A stretch of 64,000 bases of DNA from the NCBI RefSeq assembly GCF_018390635.1, contig NZ_JAHBGE010000074.1:54558-118557 (forward strand). The letters run 5' to 3'. Below, one piece after another: positions 37,667 through 47,287 of this stretch. Positions within the stretch are counted from its first letter, which is position 1. The number at the start of each line of letters is the position of its first letter. The notes beneath the pieces were generated by a model. The model saw nothing but the letters and a program-made list of their open reading frames with translations. It was not told the DNA's origin and did not search any database. Made by a program: the position numbers and the translations under genes. Source of the DNA: Ancylobacter lacus (lineage in GTDB: Bacteria > Pseudomonadota > Alphaproteobacteria > Rhizobiales > Xanthobacteraceae).

Positions 37667-38047
37667 ATGGAAATGCAGACTGTAGAACCGCGCAGCTATG
37701 GCAAGGATTGCGAGGACTGTACGGGGCCGGAGCGCATCGACGTCCTGCGGTTCCAGCGCGCCATCAGGGCCATTACGGGAAAATGGAAGATCGAGATCGT
37801 CTGCAGCCTGGTCGGCGGGCCAATGCGGTTCGGCGAACTGCGTCGCGCGCTGCCGGGCGTGACCCAGCACATGCTGACCGCGCAGCTGCGCACGCTCGAA
37901 CACGACGGCATCGTCATCCGCACCGTCTATGCCGAGATGCCTCCCCGCGTGGACTACGCGCTGTCGCGGGCCGGCATCGAGCTTATGCCGACCTTTGCCG
38001 CCTTGCGTGACTGGGCGTTGCGCTATGAGCACCAGCTCCCGGACTGA
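37667..38047 (+). CDS. HxlR family transcriptional regulator
   Basis: 126 residues, winged-helix HxlR protein. ITGKWKIEIVCSLVGGPMRFGELRRALPGVTQHMLTAQLRTLEHDGIV is the DNA-binding core (about residues 36-84). Two cysteines near the N terminus (Cys15 and Cys18) could act as a redox or electrophile sensor, as in YodB/HypR-type members, though that is inference. Divergent from the reductase gene, which fits aldehyde/quinone-type stress control. Confidence 0.88.
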   Translation: MEMQTVEPRSYGKDCEDCTGPERIDVLRFQRAIRAITGKWKIEIVCSLVGGPMRFGELRRALPGVTQHMLTAQLRTLEHDGIVIRTVYAEMPPRVDYALSRAGIELMPTFAALRDWALRYEHQLPD

Positions 38048-38134
38048 TGCTGGCAAGGCAATGCATCAGGCCCGCGGCTGACGTCGACGGCGCACGGCGA
38101 CGGGTGCGGCGGGCGGGCGCGGCGGGCGGCCGGC

Positions 38135-38458
38135 TCAGTCCGCCGGCGGGATGTGGGGCACGGCGGCGATGTCCGGCGCCGCCCCGCCGCCGCCGCACAG
38201 CCGGACCCCGCAGCCGCCACCCTCGTCCGCCAGCAGCCGGATGCCCGCCGCCTCGAAGGTGCGCACCAGCACGCTCTCGGTCGCGCGGTGCAGCGCGTGG
38301 CGGCCGACCTCGAAGTCGCGGATGGTGCTGCGCGAGACCCCCGCCGCCGAGGCGAGCTGGTCCTGGGTCCAGTCGAGGAAACCGCGGGCGGCGCGGCACT
38401 GCGCAGGAGAGAGAACCATGCGATTTTGGCCTTGCTCGATCCGGCCATATTCAACCAT
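38135..38458 (-). CDS. XRE-type helix-turn-helix regulator
   Basis: 107 residues. A Cro/C1-type HTH covers about residues 17-75 (PAQCRAARGFLDWTQDQLASAAGVSRSTIRDFE), a form common in rhizobial small regulators. The C-terminal ~30 residues are Gly-rich and unstructured. A second ATG at 38419 would remove 13 residues. It is divergent from the Mrp antiporter operon with only 64 bases between starts, so it may regulate that operon or itself. Confidence 0.75.
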   Translation of the reverse strand: MVEYGRIEQGQNRMVLSPAQCRAARGFLDWTQDQLASAAGVSRSTIRDFEVGRHALHRATESVLVRTFEAAGIRLLADEGGGCGVRLCGGGGAAPDIAAVPHIPPAD

Positions 38459-38522
38459 AATGGGCGAAATCGATCAACCTGGGTAAATTCGCCGCGCGCA
38501 TCAGAGGGAGCACACCGCCCGA

Positions 38523-41492
38523 ATGCCGACCAGCACGCACCTCCTGCTGCTCGTCCTCGTGCTTCCCTTCGGCGGCAGTCTTGCGGCCGCCTTTCTGCCG
38601 ACCCACGCCCGCACCGCCGCGGCGCTGATGGCGGGCCTCGTCGGCCTCGCCGGCACCATCGCCGTGGTGCTGCTCTACCCCCACGCCGCCGAGGGCGCGC
38701 TGCGCCTCAAGGTGGAATGGCTGCCGAGTCTGGGGCTCACCTTCTCGCTGCGGCTGGACGGGCTGAGCTGGCTGTTCGCCGGCCTCGTCTACGGCATCGG
38801 CATGCTGGTGGCGCTGTATGCCCGCTACTACATGTCGGAAGAAGACCCGGTGCCCCGCTTCTTCTCGTTCCTGCTCGCCTTCATGGGGGCGATGGCCGGG
38901 GTCGTGCTGTCGGGCAACCTCATCCAGATCGTGTTCTTCTGGGAGCTGACCAGCCTCTTCTCCTTCCTGCTGATCGGCTACTGGCACCAGAACGCGGCGG
39001 CGCGCGACGGGGCGCGTATGGCGCTCACCGTCACCGGCACCGGCGGGCTGTGCCTGTTCGTCGGCGTGGTGCTGCTCGGCCACATCGTCGGCAGCTACGA
39101 CCTCGACGTGGTGCTGACCTCCGGGGCGCTGATCGCCGCGCACCCGCTCTACGGGCCGGCGCTGGCGCTGATCCTGCTCGGCGCCTTCACCAAGTCGGCG
39201 CAGGTGCCGTTCCATTTCTGGCTGCCCAACGCCATGACGGCGCCGACCCCGGTCTCGGCCTATCTGCATTCGGCGACGATGGTGAAGGCCGGGGTGTTCC
39301 TGCTGATGCGGCTGTGGCCGGCGCTGGCGGGCACCGACGTGTGGTTCTACGCGGTGGTGCCGGTGGGGCTGGCGACGCTGGTGTTCGGCGCCTTCGCCGC
39401 CATCTTCCAGCAGGACCTCAAGGGGCTGCTGGCCTATTCCACCATCAGCCATCTCGGCCTCATCACCCTGCTGCTCGGCCTCGGCAGCCCGCTGGCGGCG
39501 GTGGCGGCGATCTTCCACACCATCAACCACGCCACCTTCAAGGCCTCGCTGTTCATGGCGGCGGGCATCATCGACCACGAGACCGGCACCCGCGACCTGC
39601 GCAGGCTGAGCGGGCTCTACCCCTTCATGCCGGTGACGGCGCGGCTCGCCATGGTGGCGGCGGCGGCGATGGCCGGGGTGCCGCTGCTGAACGGCTTCCT
39701 CTCCAAGGAGATGTTCTTCGCCGAGACGGCGGAGAATCACACCGGCTCGCTGCTGGACGATTCGCTGCCCTATTTCGCCACCATCGCCGGGGTGTTCTCG
39801 GTCGCCTATTCGCTGCGCTTCATCCTCGGCGCCTTCTTCGGCCCGCCGCCGAAAGACCTGCCCCGCACCCCGCACGAGCCGCCGCACTGGATGCGGTTTC
39901 CCATCGAGGTGCTGGTGCTGATCTGCATCGTGGTGGGCGTGGTGCCGAGCTGGACCGTCGGCCCGGTGCTGGCGGACGCCGCCCGCGCCGTGGTGGGGCC
40001 GAGCCTGCCCTATTACAGCCTCGCGGTCTGGCACGGCTTCACGCTGGCGCTGGCCATGAGCATCGTGGCCGTGGTCGGCGGCATCTTCCTCTACGTGCTG
40101 CTGCGCGACTATCTCGACACCGGCATGGAAGGGCCGCCGCTGCTGCGCCGGCTCAGGGGCCAGCGCATCTTCGAGAAGGTGCTGGTCACCGTGTCGTGGC
40201 GCTGGGCCCGCGCGCTGGAGCGCTGGTTCGGCTCGCGCCGGCTCCAGCCCCAGCTCCGGGTGCTGGTGGCGGTGACGCTGCTGGCCGGCGCCCTGCCCTT
40301 CCTGCTCCACGGCGCCGCCGCGCCGGGCCCGCAGGCCGGCACCCCGCTCGACCCTGCCTTCGCCGCCGTGTGGGCGGTGGGCATCGTCTGCTCCATCGCC
40401 GCGGCCTATACCGCGAAGTTCCACCGCCTCGCGGCGCTGGTGCTCATCGGCATCGCCGGCCTCGTCACCTGCGTCACCTTCGTGTGGCTGTCGGCGCCGG
40501 ACCTCGCGGTGACCCAGCTTCTCGTCGAGATCGTCACCACCGTGCTGCTGCTGCTGGGCCTGCGCTGGCTGCCGCAGCGCCAGGAGCCGGTCTATGGCGA
40601 GGGAACCCCGCTGAAGGTGCGGCTGCGCCGCGCGGCCGACTTCGTGCTCGCGCTGCTGGTGGGCGGCGGCATGGCGACCCTCTCCTATCTCGTCATGACC
40701 CGCCCGCTGCCCGACAGCGTGTCCCGCTTCTTCGTCGAGCGGGCCTATACCGAAGGCGGCGGCACCAACATCGTCAACGTCATCCTGGTGGATTTCCGCG
40801 CCTTCGACACCCAGGGCGAGATCGCGGTGCTGTGCATCGTGGCGCTGACGGTGTTCGCGCTGCTGCGCCGCTTCCGCCCCGCCGCCGAGACGGTGGAGCG
40901 GCCGCGCCAGCAGAAGCTGCAGAACGCCTATGACGCCGCCGCGCCGGAACGGCAGGTGGGCGACACCATGGCGGACTACATGTTCGTGCCCGGCCTCATC
41001 ATGCACTGGATGTTCCCGGTGGTGGTGGTGCTGGCGGTGTATCTGTTCATGCGCGGCCACGACCTGCCGGGCGGCGGCTTCGCCGCCGGCGTCACCCTCT
41101 CCATCGCCTTCGTGATGCAGTACATCGCCGCCGGCACCCGCTGGGTGGAGGACCATCTGCGCGTGCTGCCGCTGCGCTGGATGGGGCTCGGCCTGCTCAC
41201 CGCGCTGGCGACCGGCGCCGGCGCCTGGGCGTTCGGCGCGCCCTTCCTCACCTCGCACCACCAGTATGTGTACCTGCCGCTGGTCGGCAAGGTGCCGGCG
41301 GCGACCGCGCTGCTGTTCGATCTCGGCGTGTTCGCGCTGGTGGTGGGCGCCACCGTGCTGATCCTCATCGCCCTCGCCCACCAGTCGCTGCGGCGAGCCC
41401 GGGTGCGCGAGGAGGCGGCGCGGGAGGAGAGCGCCGCGCCCGCCCCGCTGCCTCCGGTCGCCGCCGACCTGCAGACCGTGGGAGAGGCGTGA
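38523..41492 (+). CDS. mrpA: Na+(K+)/H+ antiporter subunit A fused to subunit B (MrpAB)
   Basis: 989 residues, about 25 membrane helices. Residues ~65-500 are the NuoL-like proton channel (FTKSAQVPFHFWLPNAM and QQDLKGLLAYSTISHLG, near residue 296). Residues ~600-770 form the extra MrpA C-terminal region. From ~815 (MADYMFVPGL...) a complete MrpB/MnhB domain follows (RGHDLPGGGFAAG). This A-B fusion is known for group 2 Mrp/Pha systems of rhizobia. The complex exports Na+ or K+ in exchange for protons in pH and salt stress. First of six coupled genes; the stop overlaps mrpC. Confidence 0.93.
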   Translation: MPTSTHLLLLVLVLPFGGSLAAAFLPTHARTAAALMAGLVGLAGTIAVVLLYPHAAEGALRLKVEWLPSLGLTFSLRLDGLSWLFAGLVYGIGMLVALYARYYMSEEDPVPRFFSFLLAFMGAMAGVVLSGNLIQIVFFWELTSLFSFLLIGYWHQNAAARDGARMALTVTGTGGLCLFVGVVLLGHIVGSYDLDVVLTSGALIAAHPLYGPALALILLGAFTKSAQVPFHFWLPNAMTAPTPVSAYLHSATMVKAGVFLLMRLWPALAGTDVWFYAVVPVGLATLVFGAFAAIFQQDLKGLLAYSTISHLGLITLLLGLGSPLAAVAAIFHTINHATFKASLFMAAGIIDHETGTRDLRRLSGLYPFMPVTARLAMVAAAAMAGVPLLNGFLSKEMFFAETAENHTGSLLDDSLPYFATIAGVFSVAYSLRFILGAFFGPPPKDLPRTPHEPPHWMRFPIEVLVLICIVVGVVPSWTVGPVLADAARAVVGPSLPYYSLAVWHGFTLALAMSIVAVVGGIFLYVLLRDYLDTGMEGPPLLRRLRGQRIFEKVLVTVSWRWARALERWFGSRRLQPQLRVLVAVTLLAGALPFLLHGAAAPGPQAGTPLDPAFAAVWAVGIVCSIAAAYTAKFHRLAALVLIGIAGLVTCVTFVWLSAPDLAVTQLLVEIVTTVLLLLGLRWLPQRQEPVYGEGTPLKVRLRRAADFVLALLVGGGMATLSYLVMTRPLPDSVSRFFVERAYTEGGGTNIVNVILVDFRAFDTQGEIAVLCIVALTVFALLRRFRPAAETVERPRQQKLQNAYDAAAPERQVGDTMADYMFVPGLIMHWMFPVVVVLAVYLFMRGHDLPGGGFAAGVTLSIAFVMQYIAAGTRWVEDHLRVLPLRWMGLGLLTALATGAGAWAFGAPFLTSHHQYVYLPLVGKVPAATALLFDLGVFALVVGATVLILIALAHQSLRRARVREEAAREESAAPAPLPPVAADLQTVGEA

Positions 41493-41830
41493 TGGAACTC
41501 GTCCTCGCCGCCGGCATCGGCGTGCTCGCGGCCTCGGGGGTCTGGCTGGTGCTGCGCCCGCGCACCTACCAGCTCATCATCGGCCTCGCCCTGCTGTCCT
41601 ATGCGGTGAACCTGTTCATCTTCGCCATGGGCCGGCTGCGGGTGGACGCGGCGCCGATCCTGCGCCCGGGCGAGGTCGGCGACCCCGCCGCTTTCGCCGA
41701 CCCGCTGCCGCAGGCGCTGGTGCTGACCGCCATCGTCATCGGCTTCGCCATGACCGCCCTCTATCTCGTCGTGCTGCTGGCCTCGCGCGGCCTCACCGGT
41801 ACCGACCATGTCGACGGGCGGGACGAATGA
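41492..41830 (+). CDS. mrpC: Mrp antiporter subunit C
   Basis: 112 residues, NuoK-like, three membrane helices. GVWLVLRPRTYQLIIGLALLSYAVNLFIF and the DPLPQALVLTAIVIGFAMTA block are conserved in MrpC/MnhC. GGAGAGG lies just before the ATG at 41492; a GTG one codon earlier is possible. Overlaps mrpA and mrpD by 1 and 4 bases. Confidence 0.93.
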   Translation: MELVLAAGIGVLAASGVWLVLRPRTYQLIIGLALLSYAVNLFIFAMGRLRVDAAPILRPGEVGDPAAFADPLPQALVLTAIVIGFAMTALYLVVLLASRGLTGTDHVDGRDE

Positions 41831-43503
41831 GCGCGCCGGTCGATCACCTCGTCATCGCCCCGGTGCTGCTGCCCATCGCGGTGGGCGCGCTGATGCTGCT
41901 GTTCAACGAGAAGCGGCGGCGGCTCAAGGCCGGCCTCAGCGTCGCCACCACCTTCGCGCTGCTGGCGATGGCGGTGGCGCTGCTGCTGCAGGCCATGGTC
42001 CCCGCGCCGGACGGCGACGCCCCGGTGATCGTGTATCCCCTCGGCAACTGGCCGGCGCCCTTCGGCATCGTGCTGGTGGCCGACCGGCTCTCGGCGCTGA
42101 TGCTGGTGCTGAACGCGGTGCTGGGCTGCGCCACGCTGCTGTTCGCGCTGGCGCGCTGGCACAAGATGGGGCCGCGCTTCCACACCCTGTTCCTCATGCA
42201 GCTCGCCGGGCTGAACGGGGCCTTCCTCACCGGCGACCTGTTCAACCTGTTCGTGTTCTTCGAGGTGCTGCTGGCGGCGTCCTATGCGCTGCTGCTGCAC
42301 GGCTCGGGCACGGTGCGGGTGCGCGCCAGCCTGCACTACATCCCCATCAATCTCGTCGCCTCCTCGCTGTTCCTGGTGGGGGTGGCGCTGATCTACGGCG
42401 TCACCGGCACGCTGAACATGGCCGACCTCGCCCGGCTGATCCCCGCCGTGCCGCCGCAGGACCGCATGCTGCTGGAGACCGGCGCGGCGGTGCTGGGCAT
42501 CGCCTTCCTCATCAAGGCGGGAATGTGGCCGCTCGGCTTCTGGCTGCCCACCACCTATGCCGCCGCCTGCGCCCCCATCGCGGCGATGTTCGCCATCCTC
42601 AGCAAGCTCGGCATCTATGTGGTGGTGCGGCTGTTCCTGCTGTTCTTCGGCGAGGATGCCGGCGCCTCGGCCGGGTTCGGCGGGGACTGGCTGTTCTATG
42701 GCGGGCTGGCGACGCTGACCTTCGGCGGCATCGGCGCGCTGGCCTCGCAGTCCATGCCGCGGCTGGCGGGCTATTGCGTGCTGGTGTCCTCCGGCACGAT
42801 TCTGACCGCGGTGGGCACCGGCAACAGCGCGGTGATCTCCGGCGCGCTCTACTACCTCGTCAGCTCCACGCTGGCGGCGGCGGCGTTCTTCCTGCTGATC
42901 GAGATGATCGAGCGCGGTCGCGAGGCGGGTGCCGACGTGCTCGCCGTCACCATGGAGGTGTTCGGCGACCCGGAGGAGGATGTCGAGGACGAGGACGAGG
43001 TCGGCGTCGCCATTCCCGGCACCATCGCGGTGCTGGGCGGGGCCTTCGTCGCCTGCACCGTGCTGTTCGCCGGGCTGCCGCCGCTCTCCGGCTTCATCGC
43101 CAAGTTCGCCATGCTCTCGGCGCTGGTGAACGAGGCGGGCGGCGTGCCGCCGGCGCACTGGGTGTTCATCGGCCTGCTGATGGCCACCGGCCTCGCCTCG
43201 CTGATCGCGATGACCCGCACCGGCATCCGCGCGCTGTGGGCGCCGCAGGAGAGCGAGATCCCCAGCGTGCGGGCGGTGGAGCTGGGCCCGGTGCTGGTGC
43301 TGATCGCGCTGTGCGCGGCGCTCACCGTGCTCGGCGGGCCGGCGATGGAATATATGGAGGTCACCGCGCAGCAGCTCTACTGGCCGCAGGAATATGCCCG
43401 CGACGTGCTCGCCGGCAGCGCCGCGCCGGCCGCCACCGCCCCGGTCCCCGGCGCGCCGGTGCCTGTGCCCGCCGCTCCGCCCGCCGTGCCGGGAGGCTCG
43501 TGA
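41827..43503 (+). CDS. mrpD: Mrp antiporter subunit D
   Basis: 558 residues, NuoM/N-like, about 14 helices. Conserved ion-channel residues lie in TGDLFNLFVFFEVLL (Glu) and FLIKAGMWPLGFWLP (Lys). A strongly acidic loop (PEEDVEDEDE, near residue 383) interrupts two helices, as in rhizobial PhaD. The C-terminal ~28 residues are an unusual Ala/Pro/Val repeat-like tail. Overlaps mrpC by 4 bases; mrpE starts one base after its stop. Confidence 0.93.
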   Translation: MSAPVDHLVIAPVLLPIAVGALMLLFNEKRRRLKAGLSVATTFALLAMAVALLLQAMVPAPDGDAPVIVYPLGNWPAPFGIVLVADRLSALMLVLNAVLGCATLLFALARWHKMGPRFHTLFLMQLAGLNGAFLTGDLFNLFVFFEVLLAASYALLLHGSGTVRVRASLHYIPINLVASSLFLVGVALIYGVTGTLNMADLARLIPAVPPQDRMLLETGAAVLGIAFLIKAGMWPLGFWLPTTYAAACAPIAAMFAILSKLGIYVVVRLFLLFFGEDAGASAGFGGDWLFYGGLATLTFGGIGALASQSMPRLAGYCVLVSSGTILTAVGTGNSAVISGALYYLVSSTLAAAAFFLLIEMIERGREAGADVLAVTMEVFGDPEEDVEDEDEVGVAIPGTIAVLGGAFVACTVLFAGLPPLSGFIAKFAMLSALVNEAGGVPPAHWVFIGLLMATGLASLIAMTRTGIRALWAPQESEIPSVRAVELGPVLVLIALCAALTVLGGPAMEYMEVTAQQLYWPQEYARDVLAGSAAPAATAPVPGAPVPVPAAPPAVPGGS

Positions 43504-43504
43504 G

Positions 43505-43996
43505 ATGCGGCGCGCCCTGTTCCCGTTTCCCCGCCTGTTCCTGGCGCTGTGGGCGCTGTGGCTGCTGCTGAACCAGAGCCTCTCCACCGGCCAGCTCCTG
43601 CTCGGGGCGGTGGTGGCCTATGGCGCCGCCTGGGCGATGGCCGCGCTCGACCCGCCGGCGGCCCGGCCGAAGGCGCCGCGCGCGGTGCTGCTGCTGCTCG
43701 GGCGGGTGCTGGTGGATGTGGTGCGTTCCAACATCGCGGTGGGCCGCATCATCCTCGGCCGCGGCCGCCGCGACCGCGCCACCGGCCTGATGACGGTGCA
43801 TCTCGACCTCACCGACCGCTACGGCCTTGCCGTGCTCAGCATCATCCTCACCGCCACGCCCGGCACGCTGTGGCTGAACCACGATCCCGCCCGCAACGAG
43901 CTGCTGCTGCACGTGCTCGACTTCGTCGACGAGGGCGAATGGACCGACATCATCAAGAACCGCTACGAGCGGCTGCTGATCGAGATCTTCCAATGA
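43505..43996 (+). CDS. mrpE: Mrp antiporter subunit E
   Basis: 163 residues. Two or three N-terminal helices ([31 protein letters not shown]) are followed by a cytosolic domain with the conserved [21 protein letters not shown]. The ending [24 protein letters not shown] is typical of MrpE. The ATG at 43505 is used because the open frame upstream is antisense-like Pro/Arg-rich sequence. Confidence 0.93.
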   Translation: MRRALFPFPRLFLALWALWLLLNQSLSTGQLLLGAVVAYGAAWAMAALDPPAARPKAPRAVLLLLGRVLVDVVRSNIAVGRIILGRGRRDRATGLMTVHLDLTDRYGLAVLSIILTATPGTLWLNHDPARNELLLHVLDFVDEGEWTDIIKNRYERLLIEIFQ

Positions 43997-44286
43997 GCGC
44001 GGACGCGGCGAACCTCTTCCTCCATGGCTGCCTGACCCTGGCGATGCTGGTGCTGGCGAGCGCGATGGCGCTGGCGAGCTGGCGGCTGATCCGCGGCCCG
44101 CGGGCGCAGGACCGCATCCTCGCGCTCGACACCTTCTACGTCACCGCCATGCTGCTGCTGCTGGTGTTCGGCATCCGCAGCGGAACGACGATCTATTTCG
44201 AGGCGGCGCTGGTGGTGGCGATGCTCGGCTTCGTCAGCACGGTGGCGCTGGCGAAGTTCCTGATGCGCGGCGAGGTGATCGAATGA
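43993..44286 (+). CDS. mrpF: Mrp antiporter subunit F
   Basis: 97 residues, three membrane helices. [18 protein letters not shown] contains the conserved Asp of MrpF/MnhF, thought to take part in ion transfer. Overlaps mrpE and mrpG by 4 bases each, so translation is coupled through the operon. Confidence 0.92.
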   Translation: MSADAANLFLHGCLTLAMLVLASAMALASWRLIRGPRAQDRILALDTFYVTAMLLLLVFGIRSGTTIYFEAALVVAMLGFVSTVALAKFLMRGEVIE

Positions 44287-44618
44287 GCGGCATGATCCTG
44301 CTTCCGGCCTGGGCGGCGGTGCTGGTCGGGCTGCTGGCGCTGGCGGGCGCGGCGGTGACGCTGGTCGGCACGCTGGGCCTCGTCCGGCTACCGGACTTCT
44401 ATTCCCGCGCCCACGCCCCCTCGCTGGGCGCGACGGTCGGGACGGTGCTGCTGGTCGCCGCCTCGATGGTGGCCTTCACCGCGCTGAACGGCCGCCCCTC
44501 GGTGCACGAGCTGCTGATCGCGCTGTTCATCACCGTCACCACGCCGGCGCCGCTGATGATGCTGGCCCGCGCCACGCTCTACCGCGAGCGGATCGAGAGC
44601 AGCGGCGGCAAGGAGTAG
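44283..44618 (+). CDS. mrpG: Mrp antiporter subunit G
   Basis: 111 residues, three helices. [26 protein letters not shown] is the MrpG/MnhG signature, and [14 protein letters not shown] ends the last helix. It is the last gene of the operon, 9 bases before the convergent LysR gene. Confidence 0.93.
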   Translation: MSGMILLPAWAAVLVGLLALAGAAVTLVGTLGLVRLPDFYSRAHAPSLGATVGTVLLVAASMVAFTALNGRPSVHELLIALFITVTTPAPLMMLARATLYRERIESSGGKE

Positions 44619-44627
44619 GCGCCGGGC

Positions 44628-45539
44628 TCACGCCTCCCACGACGCGCCGTCGCCGAAGCTGCGGCGCAGGCTCTCCGTCAGCGCGGCGAGCTTGGCCGAG
44701 GCGCCGCGGGCGCGGGGATAGGCGATGTGCAGCTCGGCGCCTTCGGCCTCGACCCCGAGCCGCACCGGCGCCAGCGCGCCGCTGCGCAGTTCGGCCTGCA
44801 CGAAGAAGGTGGGCAGAAGGGCGAGCCCGAGCCCCGCCAGGGCGGCGTCGCGCATGACGATGCCGTTGTTGACCCGCAACCGCGCCTTCGGCCGCACCAC
44901 GGTCCACCCGTCCTCCCCGGCGAAGCGCCAGTCGGCCTCGCGGTTGAAATAGAGGATGCCGCGATGCTCGCGCAGCTCCTCCACCCGCGCGGGCGTGCCG
45001 TGGGCGGCGAAATAGGCCGGCGCGCCGACCAGCAGCCGCCGGGTGGTGGCGAGGCGCCGCGCGACCAGCCGGCTGTCGGCGATGGGGCCGTGGCGCACCA
45101 CAGCGTCGAACCCGTCGGCGGCGGCGTCCACGAAGCGGTCGTCGAGGTCGAGGGTCAGCTCGATGCCGGGATGATCGGCGAGGAAGCGGTAGAGCGCCGG
45201 CCCGAGATGCAGCAGCCCGAACCCGACCGGCGCCGAAAGGCGCAGCGGCCCGACCAGCGTCTGCCGCCGCTCCGCCAGCTCGGCGCGGGATTCCGCCACC
45301 TCGTGCAGGATGGTACGGGCGCGGGGCAGGAAACGGTGGCCGTCCTCGGTCAGCGCCAGCCGCCGCGTGGTGCGCTGCACCAGCCGCGCGTCGAGCCCGC
45401 GCTCCAGATCGGCGAGGCGTTCGCTGACGACCGACTTGGCGAGGCCGAGCCGCCGCGCGGCTTCGCTGATGGAGCCGGCATCGGCGATGGCGAGGAAGGC
45501 GGCGATGCCGTCCAGCTTCATGTCGTTCGGCTTCGTCAT
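44628..45539 (-). CDS. LysR family transcriptional regulator
   Basis: 303 residues. The N-terminal winged HTH (LDGIAAFLAIADAGSISEAARRLGLAKSVVSERLADLE; about residues 8-46) is followed by an effector-binding domain of the periplasmic-protein type (PVGFGLLHLGPALYRFLADHP onward). These regulators usually control the divergent gene, here the hydrolase at 45671. Start ATG at 45539; the frame opens 36 codons earlier over the intergenic region. Effector unknown. Confidence 0.9.
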   Translation of the reverse strand: MTKPNDMKLDGIAAFLAIADAGSISEAARRLGLAKSVVSERLADLERGLDARLVQRTTRRLALTEDGHRFLPRARTILHEVAESRAELAERRQTLVGPLRLSAPVGFGLLHLGPALYRFLADHPGIELTLDLDDRFVDAAADGFDAVVRHGPIADSRLVARRLATTRRLLVGAPAYFAAHGTPARVEELREHRGILYFNREADWRFAGEDGWTVVRPKARLRVNNGIVMRDAALAGLGLALLPTFFVQAELRSGALAPVRLGVEAEGAELHIAYPRARGASAKLAALTESLRRSFGDGASWEA

Positions 45540-45670
45540 GGTTCGGATTCGCCATTGTTCGGCCTGGCCGGAAACCGGTTTCGGCTTTCGCCGGCTAGTG
45601 CGGACGATGATCCGCCCGCACCTTCCTGTCCAGAGCCGCCCCTTCACCCGCGGCCTTGGGGGTTACACCG

Positions 45671-46585
45671 ATGCGCCGTCCGCTCCTTTCCCTGATCGCC
45701 GCCCTGCTGGGCACCGCGCCGGCTGCGGCGCAGGTCGTTCCCTTTCCCGCCACCTTCGTGACGCGGGAGGTCGCCACCAACGACACCACGCTCCATGTCC
45801 GCATCGGCGGCGTCGGGCCGGCGGTGGTGCTGCTGCACGGCTATGGCGAGACCGGCGACATGTGGGCGCCGCTGGCGGCGGATCTGGCGCGCGACCACAT
45901 GGTGATCGTGCCGGATCTGCGGGGCATGGGCCTCTCCGCCCAGCCCGCCGGCGGCTACGACAAGAAGACCCAGGGCCGCGACATCGCCGGCCTGCTCGAC
46001 GGGCTCGGCGTCGCCCGCACCGATCTCGTGACCCACGACATCGGCAACATGGTGGGCTATGCCTTCGCCGCCGCCTATCCCGACCGCGTCACCCGCTTCG
46101 TGCTGATGGACGCGCCGCTGCCCGGCATCGGGCCGTGGGAGGAGATCCTCAAGAACCCGCTGCTGTGGCATTTCCGGTTCGGCGGGCCGGACATGGAGCG
46201 GCTGGTCGCCGGCCGCGAGCGCATCTATCTCGACCGGTTCTGGAACGAGTTTTCAGCGACCCCGGCGCGGTTCAGCGAGGCCTCGCGGCAGCACTACGCC
46301 GCGCTCTATGCCCGGCCCGGCGCCATGCACGCCGGCTTCGCCCAGTTCGCCGCGTTCGATCAGGACGCGGTCGACAACACGGCGTTCGCCGCCGCGGGCA
46401 AGCTGACCATGCCGGTGCTGGCGATCGGCGGCGAGAAATCCTTCGGCCCGACCATGGCGGTGGTGATGGGCTTCGTCGCGACCGACGTGCACGAGGCGGT
46501 GGTGCCGGATGCCGGCCACTGGCTGATGGAGGAGCAGCCCGAGGCCACGGTGAAGCTGGTCCGCGCCTTTCTCGACGCGAAATAA
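45671..46585 (+). CDS. Exported alpha/beta hydrolase with Asp nucleophile (dehalogenase/epoxide hydrolase-like)
   Basis: 304 residues. A signal peptide (MRRPLLSLIAALLGTAPAAA, cleavage near AAA/QV) is followed by HGYGETGDMW (oxyanion HG motif), PDLRGMGLS, and the nucleophile elbow THDIGNMVGY with Asp123. A late GHWLMEEQPE holds the catalytic His. Asp at the elbow is the pattern of haloalkane/fluoroacetate dehalogenases and epoxide hydrolases, not esterases. The signal peptide is unusual for those enzymes. Divergent from the LysR gene, 131 bases apart, its likely regulator. Confidence 0.82.
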   Translation: MRRPLLSLIAALLGTAPAAAQVVPFPATFVTREVATNDTTLHVRIGGVGPAVVLLHGYGETGDMWAPLAADLARDHMVIVPDLRGMGLSAQPAGGYDKKTQGRDIAGLLDGLGVARTDLVTHDIGNMVGYAFAAAYPDRVTRFVLMDAPLPGIGPWEEILKNPLLWHFRFGGPDMERLVAGRERIYLDRFWNEFSATPARFSEASRQHYAALYARPGAMHAGFAQFAAFDQDAVDNTAFAAAGKLTMPVLAIGGEKSFGPTMAVVMGFVATDVHEAVVPDAGHWLMEEQPEATVKLVRAFLDAK

Positions 46586-47287
46586 GGCCGGAGCCGGCGC
46601 GGCCGGCGGGCCACCGCCGCCGCATCCACCGGCCTTCGCAGCGACCCGCGGGCGCCGTCCCGCGGCCACCGCGCGCCGCGCCTCGGCAGGAAGGCCGGGG
46701 CGTCGCAGGGCGTCAGGTCATCAGGCCTCAAGACACCGGCGTCCCGCCCCGACCCGTCTGCCCTGCCCGCCCGCTCCGTCGGCGGCAGCGCCACGCCCTG
46801 ACCCGCCGCGAGCGATCCCCGCCTCTCCGGGCCGCGCCGCCTTTCTGTGACGGATGGCCGCCGGCCCTTACACCTCGCGCCCCCGCACCCGCCCCGATGT
46901 GAGCCGATGGGCGGCAGGTCCATCGGCGATCAGCCGAGACATCGCTCGTGCGGATGTGAACGGGCGCGGGCGCCTTCCCGGCCGCGCGCCGCCTGTGCCG
47001 CATCGGCGCCGCCCATGCCATGTGCTAGAGGCTTTGCCCGGGCGGTGGGCGATCCGCGCCGGAAACCGCCGAACAATGACCTGGCGCATGGCGGCAAACC
47101 TTCCTTCGCCGGATATGCAGGAGGCCTCGCCCCATCTCACACCCGTGGCGGGTGGAGGACGGGCGGGCAACGGATGGGCAGAGGCGCGGCGGCAAGGCTC
47201 CGGCAGTCGCCGCGCGGACAGACGGACAGGCTCGTGGCATCGGACACCCTGCTGACGACGGAAGCGGCGCCCCCGGACGAGACGGAG
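46586..47287. other. About 700-base region without a supported gene
   Basis: Both strands have open frames only because of the high GC content; none shows a convincing ribosome-binding site, family motif or hydrophobic pattern. The region should hold the cydD promoter. I see no TTGAT-N4-ATCAA-type FNR/Anr site. The 3' ~50 bases may belong to cydD if its GTG at 47234 is the real start. Confidence 0.5.

Noticed and set aside
38451..41381. 976-codon minus-strand open frame
   Set aside because: Antisense of mrpA; His/Gln/Arg-rich, no hydrophobic or domain pattern.
46847..47287. N-terminal extension of cydD back to 46847
   Set aside because: Pro/Arg/Gly-rich residues unlike CydD; the family length fits a start at 47288 or at most 47234.
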